Shown here: piece by piece, positions 58,727 through 64,000 of the stretch | Layout: every line of letters begins with the position of its first letter | Position numbering within the stretch: position 1 is the stretch's first letter | DNA from: Streptomyces olivoverticillatus | Lineage (GTDB): Bacteria > Actinomycetota > Actinomycetes > Streptomycetales > Streptomycetaceae | Assembly (NCBI RefSeq): GCF_014203555.1 | Contig: NZ_JACHJH010000001.1 | Span: 730,013-794,012 of the forward strand | DNA: 64,000 bases | Direction of reading: 5' to 3' | Program-made: the position numbers and the translations under genes | Notes under the pieces: model-generated | What the model was told of the DNA's origin: nothing | The model's input: only the letters and a program-made list of their open reading frames with translations | The model's database searches: none

Positions 58727-59518
58727 ATGACACGGATATCCGCGAACCTCGCCACCACTGTCACCGGCTCCGGCCCCGCCGTCCTGCTCGCGCATGGCGC
58801 GGGCGGCAGCATCGCCGGCAATTACGGGCTGACCATCGCCGCCCTTGCCGAACACCACACCGTGGTCGCTCCAGATTACCCCGGCTCCGGGAAGACCCCC
58901 CGTGCGACCGAGCCCCTGACCTTGGACGGCCTGGCCGACGCCCTGGTGGAGTCGGCCACGGCGGCCGGGGCGGAGACCTTCACCGTCCTCGGCTACTCGA
59001 TGGGCACGATGGTGGCCGTACGCGCGGCGGCCCGGCACCCCGAGCGCGTACGCGGCCTCGTCCTCACCGCGGGTCTGGCCCGGCCGGACAACCGGCTCCG
59101 CGCCTCGCTCGACCTCTGGCGGAAGCTGCTGGACGACGGCGACCTGGAGATGTTCGCCCGCTTCGTCGTCCTCAACGGCTTCTCCGAGGACTACTTCAAC
59201 AGCATTCCGGAAGGCCAGGTCCGCGGCTTCCTCTCCATCGTGGCCCGCGGCGTCCCGGCGGGCGCCGGGGACCAGGCGGAGGTGATCCGCGCGGCGGGGG
59301 CGGACACGACGCAGGACCTTCCCGGCATCACGGTCCCCACGCTCGTCATATCCACCACCCGCGACGCTCTGGTCTCCCCGCGCCACTCCCGCATCCTTGC
59401 GGCGGGCATCCGCGGTGCCGAGTACGCGGAGATCGATTCGGGGCACGCGGTGATGGTCGAGCGCTCGGCCGAGTGGAACAAGCTGATCCTGTCGTTCCTG
59501 GAGCGGCACGGGCTCTGA
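58727..59518 (+). CDS. Alpha/beta-hydrolase
   Basis: 263 residues from ATG 58727; TTG 58721 is in frame but less likely. Typical small hydrolase: AVLLAHGAGGSIAGNYG (oxyanion), VVAPDYPGSGKT, nucleophile Ser in TVLGYSMGTMVAVRAA, Asp in VISTTRDALVSPRHS and His in EIDSGHAVMVERS. A short helical cap lies in between (LWRKLLDDGDLEMFARF). No signal peptide. Divergent from the pentapeptide-repeat gene. Substrate unknown. Confidence 0.9.
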   Translation: MTRISANLATTVTGSGPAVLLAHGAGGSIAGNYGLTIAALAEHHTVVAPDYPGSGKTPRATEPLTLDGLADALVESATAAGAETFTVLGYSMGTMVAVRAAARHPERVRGLVLTAGLARPDNRLRASLDLWRKLLDDGDLEMFARFVVLNGFSEDYFNSIPEGQVRGFLSIVARGVPAGAGDQAEVIRAAGADTTQDLPGITVPTLVISTTRDALVSPRHSRILAAGIRGAEYAEIDSGHAVMVERSAEWNKLILSFLERHGL

Positions 59519-59536
59519 AACCGTCAATCGGTGTGA

Positions 59537-59803
59537 TCAGGCCCCTTCCTGGAGCAGGCGCTCCATCAGTTGGCGTTGGGCGCCGGTGAGGTGCGGGTCC
59601 GCGCAGTGCGCGGTGTGGTCGTCCACGGTGAGCTCGTACTGGTAGCCGTCGGGCACACCGGAAGGCGGCTTGGGGTGCCCGGCGGCGATCGCCTCCGTCG
59701 CCAGGCGCTCCAGTTCGGCCCCGTCCGGATGGTCGGCGGTGTCCAGTTCGGCGTGCCGCGTGAGGCCCGCGAAGCCGCCGCTCCGGGTCAGGCGGATGCG
59801 CAT
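59537..59803 (-). CDS. Emfourin-type inhibitor of the adjacent M4 protease
   Basis: 88 residues from ATG 59803. The family pattern is visible: MRIRLTRSGGFAGLTRHAELDT, ELERLATEAIAA, and YQYELTVDDHTAHCADPHLTGAQRQLMERL. Emfourins are small cytoplasmic proteins that inhibit protealysin-like metallopeptidases and are encoded next to them. This gene follows the M4 protease gene by 36 bp on the same strand, exactly that arrangement. It probably keeps the protease inactive in the cell. Confidence 0.88.
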   Translation of the reverse strand: MRIRLTRSGGFAGLTRHAELDTADHPDGAELERLATEAIAAGHPKPPSGVPDGYQYELTVDDHTAHCADPHLTGAQRQLMERLLQEGA

Positions 59804-59839
59804 GGGAATTCTCCGAGCGGGCCGTGCGGGCGTCCGGGG

Positions 59840-60895
59840 TCAGCCGTTGTTGTTGACACCGACCTGCGCCCAAGCCTTGCGTACCGCGTCCTCCTCGGCT
59901 CCCGCTCCGAACAGGGAGTGGGCGCATTCCGTGGTGGCATGGGCGAACGTCGCGAAATCGGCGCTGGAAGGCAGGCTGCCCGAGGTGAGGGTCTGGTACC
60001 AGATCCGTCCGGCCTTTTCCCAGGCGAATCCGCCCAGCGCGTCGGCCACGAGGTAGAACGCGTAGTTGGGAATTCCCGAGTTGATGTGCACGCCGCCGTG
60101 GTCACGCTCGGTGTTCACGTAGTGGGCCATTACGGCGGGCTGGGGGTCCTTGCCGAAGAGCGGGTCGTTGTAGGCGGTGCCGGGCTCCTTCATGGAGCGC
60201 AGTGCCACGCCCTTGATGCCGGGTCCGAGAACGCCTGCTCCGATGAGCCAGTCGGCCTGGTCGGCGGTCTGGCGCAGGGCGTACTGCTTGGCCAGGGAGC
60301 CGAAGACGTCGGAGATCGACTCGTTGAGCGCACCGGCCTGGCCCTCGTAGTCCAGGCCCCCGGAATACTGGGTGACGCCATGGGTGAGTTCATGCGCGAT
60401 GACGTCCAGGCATCCGGTGAAGTTCTGCAGGGTGCGCCTGTCCCCGTCGCCGAAAACCATCTGCTCGCCGTTCCAGAAGGCGTTGTTGAAGTTCTGGCCG
60501 TAGTGGACGGTGGCATTGAGCGGCAGTCCGGCGTTGTCGATGGAGCGGCGCTGGAAGACCTCGTAGTAGAACGTGAAAGTAGCCCCCAGGCTGTCGTACG
60601 CCTGGTTGTCCGCCGGGTCGGCGGACGGCGGGTCCTGCTCGCCTCTGATGCGGTTGCCGGGCAGGTCCGAGCCCTGGCGGGCGTCGAAGACGGTGCGGTC
60701 GGGCCGGTCGGTCGCGGCCTCCATCGCGGCTACGGTGGGCGCGGCGGGGACCGTCTGGACCCGTTGCTGCCGTTGCTGGTGGGAGAGTTCTTGGGTTTGC
60801 AGGCCCATCTCGCGGAGTTCGGGGTCGTCGGCCTGGGCCAGGGCGTCGACCATGTGGGGCGGGACGATGGTGCAGAAGCAGGCGTGATTTCCCAT
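59840..60895 (-). CDS. Protealysin-like M4 metallopeptidase
   Basis: Zn-dependent endopeptidase of the thermolysin family. 351 residues from ATG 60895. It lacks a signal peptide; the short propeptide has the protealysin-type motif CFCTIVPPHMVDALAQ. The catalytic part has the zinc site IAHELTHGVTQYSGG (HExxH), the third ligand in GALNESISDVFG, and HGGVHINSGIPNYAFYL. FDARQGSDLPGNRIRGE begins the mature N-domain. The Cys in the propeptide might take part in latency. The emfourin gene downstream and leaderless form argue for an intracellular or non-classically released protease. Confidence 0.92.
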   Translation of the reverse strand: MGNHACFCTIVPPHMVDALAQADDPELREMGLQTQELSHQQRQQRVQTVPAAPTVAAMEAATDRPDRTVFDARQGSDLPGNRIRGEQDPPSADPADNQAYDSLGATFTFYYEVFQRRSIDNAGLPLNATVHYGQNFNNAFWNGEQMVFGDGDRRTLQNFTGCLDVIAHELTHGVTQYSGGLDYEGQAGALNESISDVFGSLAKQYALRQTADQADWLIGAGVLGPGIKGVALRSMKEPGTAYNDPLFGKDPQPAVMAHYVNTERDHGGVHINSGIPNYAFYLVADALGGFAWEKAGRIWYQTLTSGSLPSSADFATFAHATTECAHSLFGAGAEEDAVRKAWAQVGVNNNG

Positions 60896-61097
60896 ATCGC
60901 TCTCCGTCCCACGGGGCGGTGCGGATCTCCCGGTCCGCGGGCGCGATTCGCCAGCATGGCGCACAGGCGGGGGCGGAAATGTGGGGTGCATGACGCCGCC
61001 GAGCAAGGTAGGGGGCTCCGGCCTACGGTGGGAGAAGGGGCCCGGCCATGCGCCAGGGCCCCGCTCCCCCAGTCGCACAACTTGCGGGAGGTGCCAA

Positions 61098-62423
61098 ATG
61101 CCATCGGCCGCCACACCCATGGACCGGATAGACCACCTCGTGGTTCTGATGCTCGAAAACCGCTCCCTTGACACCATGCTGGGATTCCTCTACACCGACC
61201 AGGGCAATCGCTCCCCGTCCGGCCAGCCCTTCGAAGGCCTGACCGGCGACGAATCCAATCCGGACGGGAATGGCAGCAAGGTCTCCGTCTTCCGGATCGA
61301 CCCGGCCGAAACCGGCGCGTACTTCATGCCCGGCTCCATCCCCGGTGAGGAATACCGGCAGGTCAATATCCAGCTGTTCGGCACGACTGATGTATCCATA
61401 CCCGCCCCGGCCCCGACCAACGATGGATTCGTCGCGGATTACACGCAGATCATTCCGACCAGGAGAGGCAATTCCCCGGGCGTCGTCCCGAGCGACATCA
61501 TGGGCTGCTTCACTCCGGAAGGACTGCCGGTGCTGTCCGGGCTGGCCCGGGGCTATGCGGTGTGCGATCACTGGTACTGCTCGGTGCCGACCCAGACCAT
61601 GCCGAACCGGGCCTTCGTCTGCGCCGGGACCAGCCTTGGCCACCTGCTCGACAAGACGGCGCACACGTTCGACACGCCCAGCATCTTCGGCCGGCTGAGC
61701 GACGGCAACGTCCCCTGGATGATCTACGGGTACCACCAGGCGCCGTTGACCAGCGGCAACTTCCCCGACACCCAGCAGGCCTCCACGGACCACTTCGGCC
61801 AGTTCATCGACTTCAAGAACGCCGCCACCAACGGCTCCCTGCCTGCCTACACCTTCCTGGAACCGGGCTGGTCCACCACCAGCAACAGCCAGCACCCCAA
61901 CCACGACGTGGCGTTGGGCGAGCAGCTCATTTGCGATGTCTACAACGCGCTGCGCACCGGGCCGGACTGGGACAAGACCCTGCTGGTCATCACCTACGAC
62001 GAACACGGCGGCTGCTACGACCACGTGGCTCCGCCCGCCGGTGCGACGCCGCCCGACGACAAGGTGGTGGATTTCGGCTTCGACTACACCCGGTTCGGGG
62101 TGCGGGTGCCCACCGTGCTCGTCTCCCCGCTCATCGCGCCCGGAACCGTCTTCCGCGTCCCCGACGGCAGCGTGCCGCTGGACCACACGTCGATACTCAA
62201 GACGGTCGAACAGCGCTGGGGCGTGCCCCCGCTCACCGCACGTGACGATGCGGCCCCGGGCTTCGGGGAGGTGCTGACCCTGGACAAGCCGCGCGACGAC
62301 AATCCGCTGGACGGTGTCATCGTCCCCGTCTCCAAGGGCGCCAACCCGGCCCGGACCGAGACGTCCCACCTCGAAGAGGTCTACAACAGCCTCACGGCCG
62401 CGCAGCTCATTCCGGGCACGTGA
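61098..62423 (+). CDS. Phospholipase-C-like phosphoesterase (PF04185), leaderless
   Basis: 441 residues from ATG 61098, with GGGAGG upstream; no signal peptide, unlike most secreted family members. Family motifs: IDHLVVLMLENRSLDTMLGFL (Glu-Asn metal site), DHWYCSVPTQTMPNRAFVCAGTS (Thr/Asn active site), and VITYDEHGGCYDHVAPP (Asp, Glu, His). VRVPTVLVSPLIAPGTVF and LDHTSILKTVEQRW are also typical. It could hydrolyse phospholipids or other phosphomonoesters/diesters. It is divergent from the protealysin-like gene, and both lack export signals. Confidence 0.9.
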   Translation: MPSAATPMDRIDHLVVLMLENRSLDTMLGFLYTDQGNRSPSGQPFEGLTGDESNPDGNGSKVSVFRIDPAETGAYFMPGSIPGEEYRQVNIQLFGTTDVSIPAPAPTNDGFVADYTQIIPTRRGNSPGVVPSDIMGCFTPEGLPVLSGLARGYAVCDHWYCSVPTQTMPNRAFVCAGTSLGHLLDKTAHTFDTPSIFGRLSDGNVPWMIYGYHQAPLTSGNFPDTQQASTDHFGQFIDFKNAATNGSLPAYTFLEPGWSTTSNSQHPNHDVALGEQLICDVYNALRTGPDWDKTLLVITYDEHGGCYDHVAPPAGATPPDDKVVDFGFDYTRFGVRVPTVLVSPLIAPGTVFRVPDGSVPLDHTSILKTVEQRWGVPPLTARDDAAPGFGEVLTLDKPRDDNPLDGVIVPVSKGANPARTETSHLEEVYNSLTAAQLIPGT

Positions 62424-62436
62424 GCGCCGGTGGCCG

Positions 62437-62649
62437 CTAGTGGCAGATGTACCGACGCGTCCCGTCCCGCAGGATGTCCGTGACCGGCTTCGAGCAGCCC
62501 GCGGGGCATGGGGGCGGGGTCGCGGCGGAGTTGATCCGGCGCTCGGGCGGGTGGTTGCAGACTGCGCAGTACCAGATCGGCGCGTAGGGCGGTGTCATGT
62601 CCCACCACATCGGATTGCGGCACACCTGGCAGTTCGTCACGTGCGGCAT
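62437..62649 (-). CDS. Small zinc-ribbon protein
   Basis: 70 residues from ATG 62649 (weak ribosome site; the frame stays open further upstream). CQVCRNPMWWD, YCAVCNHPPERR and PCPAGCSKP give three CxxC/CxxxC pairs, plus a final Cys-His, enough for two zinc sites. No other motif. Short Cys-pair proteins of this type are common near HTH and replication-like genes in Streptomyces. Function unknown. Confidence 0.6.
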   Translation of the reverse strand: MPHVTNCQVCRNPMWWDMTPPYAPIWYCAVCNHPPERRINSAATPPPCPAGCSKPVTDILRDGTRRYICH

Positions 62650-62898
62650 GGTGCGCGAGGCGGGGTGCCCTCCGGGGCGGTTCGGGGGATCACTCACCCG
62701 CACGGGTGTGCTTGCCGCTAAAGCCCGGTAATCGCACGGGTGTTGGAGGTGTGAAGCGCCCTCCACAAGTCCTGTGCATGCAGTAGCGTGCGCGACATCG
62801 GGTTGCTTCGTGCGTAAACGAGGCGACCCCCGACGTCGGCTGCAACCGGCGAAGGGGGTCTACACCCGCGAGGTCAAGGATCAAGGAACCTCAGCAAG

Positions 62899-63810
62899 AT
62901 GTTGAAGCATGTTATCGCCCCCGCGCGCTCGTTCACCCAGATCCCGAACGAGATCATCCGCCACCCTCGCCTCTCCCTCGCCGCGAAGGGCCTCCTTCTC
63001 TTCCAGCTCGCGCTTCCGCCCGGCGTCGACCTGTCGCTCTCCGAGGCCGCCGGCCGAGCCGGGATCAAGAAGACCGCCTTCGGCCGCGCCAAGAACGAGC
63101 TGAGGGCCGAGGGTTACGTACACGAGTGGCGTCGCCAGACCAACGGCGGCCGCTGGGCCACGACCCAGCTCATCTCAAACGTCCCCCTGACGGCCGAAGA
63201 GGCCCGAGCCGTACGCGACGGCGCCGGCGAAGCGGGCCGGGCGCCTGTGCCCGTACCCCCGGCGCCCACGCCGCCGACCGTCGACGCCCCGGCCATCGGT
63301 GCCCCGACCCCTCCGGCGGTCGGCCGCTCCCAAGAAAAGACTGGGGAGAACACTTCCCACCCTCCCCACCATCCACTGGCTGACCGCGCCGCACAGGCGC
63401 TGACGGCGGTGACGCGGGGCGAACGGCGGCTGCGGCTGAGCAGCCGGGACGTCAGCGCCCTGGCGCCCCTGGCGGCCGAGTGGCTGCAGCGCGGTGCGAC
63501 GCTGATGGACCTCCGCGAGGCGCTGACCGCGGATCTGCCCCAACCCGTGCGCTCCGCGCGGGGGTTGCTGCGCAACCGCCTCCTGCGCAAACTTCCGGAC
63601 CCGGACCCGGCCCCGGAGCCGCGGCCTCGCCCTCAGCCACTGCGCGCCTGCGAGGGCGGCTGCGGGCGCATCATCCGCCCCGTGGCGGACGAAACGGCCT
63701 GTCGTGAGTGCCGCCGGGAGTCGGCGGCGGCAGTCCACGACACGTCGGGCGCGGTCGCGGCCACGGAACGGGGAATGGCGGCGGTGCGGGCGGCCTTGAG
63801 AATGGCCTAG
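62899..63810 (+). CDS. HTH protein with C-terminal zinc ribbon (replication-initiator-like)
   Basis: 303 residues from ATG 62899. N-terminal winged-helix (about 10-90): FTQIPNEIIRHPRLSLAAKGLLLFQLALP, LSLSEAAGRAGIKKTAFGRAKNELRAEGYV, a pattern seen in RepA_N/DnaD-like and 'helix-turn-helix' proteins of Streptomyces. A Pro/Thr-rich linker (about 112-150) leads to a helical part, and the end has CEGGCGRIIRPVADETACREC, a zinc ribbon. DNA binding is likely. Replication function is not supported by any origin or plasmid genes here. Upstream ~130 bp contain no gene. Confidence 0.72.
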   Translation: MLKHVIAPARSFTQIPNEIIRHPRLSLAAKGLLLFQLALPPGVDLSLSEAAGRAGIKKTAFGRAKNELRAEGYVHEWRRQTNGGRWATTQLISNVPLTAEEARAVRDGAGEAGRAPVPVPPAPTPPTVDAPAIGAPTPPAVGRSQEKTGENTSHPPHHPLADRAAQALTAVTRGERRLRLSSRDVSALAPLAAEWLQRGATLMDLREALTADLPQPVRSARGLLRNRLLRKLPDPDPAPEPRPRPQPLRACEGGCGRIIRPVADETACRECRRESAAAVHDTSGAVAATERGMAAVRAALRMA

Positions 63811-63856
63811 GCGCACCACGCTCGTCTTGTCAGTGGCTGCCCCTACCGTGAAGGGC

Positions 63857-64000
63857 ATGAGTTACGGACTGAGCCTCTACGCCGTCGACCTGACCCTCGC
63901 GCGCGGTGCCATCGGGTGCGGAAGCAAGCAGCTGCTGGACATGATCGGTAAGACGTACGGGCAGCACATCACGCGGGACGACGAGTACTTCGCCTACGAG
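63857..64000 (+). CDS. Start of a DUF7691-like protein (truncated by window end)
   Basis: 48 codons from ATG 63857 (AAGGGC upstream) to the window edge: MSYGLSLYAVDLTLARGAIG, then SKQLLDMIGKTYGQHITRDDEYFAYE. The start matches my memory of small Streptomyces proteins now called DUF7691, often found near SUKH-like or immunity genes. The rest lies outside the window. Confidence 0.55.
   Translation, partial: MSYGLSLYAVDLTLARGAIGCGSKQLLDMIGKTYGQHITRDDEYFAYE

Noticed and set aside
62760..62898. Possible tRNA or attachment site before the HTH gene
   Set aside because: A GC hairpin is present, but no cloverleaf, anticodon arm or CCA-like 3' end can be drawn; no integrase nearby.
62437..63810. Prophage or integrative plasmid edge
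   Set aside because: A zinc-ribbon protein and a HTH protein alone do not show this; no integrase, excisionase, transfer or structural genes in the window.

Overview
The window is chromosomal DNA of a Streptomyces or very close relative. It has very high GC, GTG starts, many 4-bp stop/start overlaps, and lineage-typical families (DUF397, DUF5753, mycosin, emfourin, SseB/DUF1266, GNAT-free WXG clusters). From memory, the order succinate dehydrogenase - GH20 - glycosyltransferase - ECF sigma - acyl-CoA mutase ... sialic-acid-like synthase - amidohydrolase - BMP lipoprotein - nucleoside ABC transporter - cytidine deaminase - thymidine phosphorylase matches the sdh-to-deoA part of the S. coelicolor chromosome (about SCO4855-SCO4890), here read in the opposite orientation.

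Layout. 0-1.2 kb: a two-gene unit (a GCxxC-tailed protein plus a small Cys protein) and a DUF6624 protein. 1.3-9.6 kb: a secreted esterase, then a nucleoside uptake/salvage locus read leftwards (BMP lipoprotein, ABC ATPase, two permeases, cdd, deoA). 9.7-19.8 kb: an M20 hydrolase and a cell-wall teichulosonic-acid-like cluster. The cluster has a NeuB-like synthase, a fused CMP-nonulosonate synthetase/HAD phosphatase, three sialyltransferase-like enzymes, a GT2 and an O-acyltransferase, in two divergent operons. 19.8-44.2 kb is an accessory region between the two conserved blocks. It holds a TetR/FAD-monooxygenase pair with visible operators, a decayed gluconate operon, an amidase, a WXG-RHS polymorphic toxin with a low-GC toxin tip and immunity-like genes followed by a displaced RHS end, a panE fragment, a WXG/mycosin type VII locus, DUF1266 and SUKH proteins, a WhiJ-like regulatory locus and a TAP-like peptidase. 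44.3-57.1 kb: a conserved block with acyl-CoA mutase, an ECF sigma and membrane partner, DUF4328, GT4, GH20 and sdhCDAB. 57.1-64 kb: a His-rich secreted protein, a Cys-rich pentapeptide protein, an alpha/beta hydrolase, a protealysin-like M4 protease with its emfourin inhibitor, a phospholipase-C-like phosphoesterase, and a HTH/Zn protein.

Most striking points. (1) The RHS toxin tip carries a His-Gly...Cys pattern suggesting a caspase-like (clan CD) fold, with 3-4 short low-GC genes and a second, nonsense-mutated RHS end downstream, as expected for tip replacement. (2) A small Cys domain occurs twice 40 kb apart on different N-termini, each time coupled to a small Cys protein. (3) An intergenic-type Streptomyces repeat sits in frame inside the CMP-sugar synthetase. 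(4) The gluconate operon has been reduced to gntK between remnants of gntR and gntP. (5) Rare TTA codons occur in the amidase, the RHS toxin and the DUF397 gene. No tRNA, rRNA, CRISPR array or intact insertion sequence was seen.
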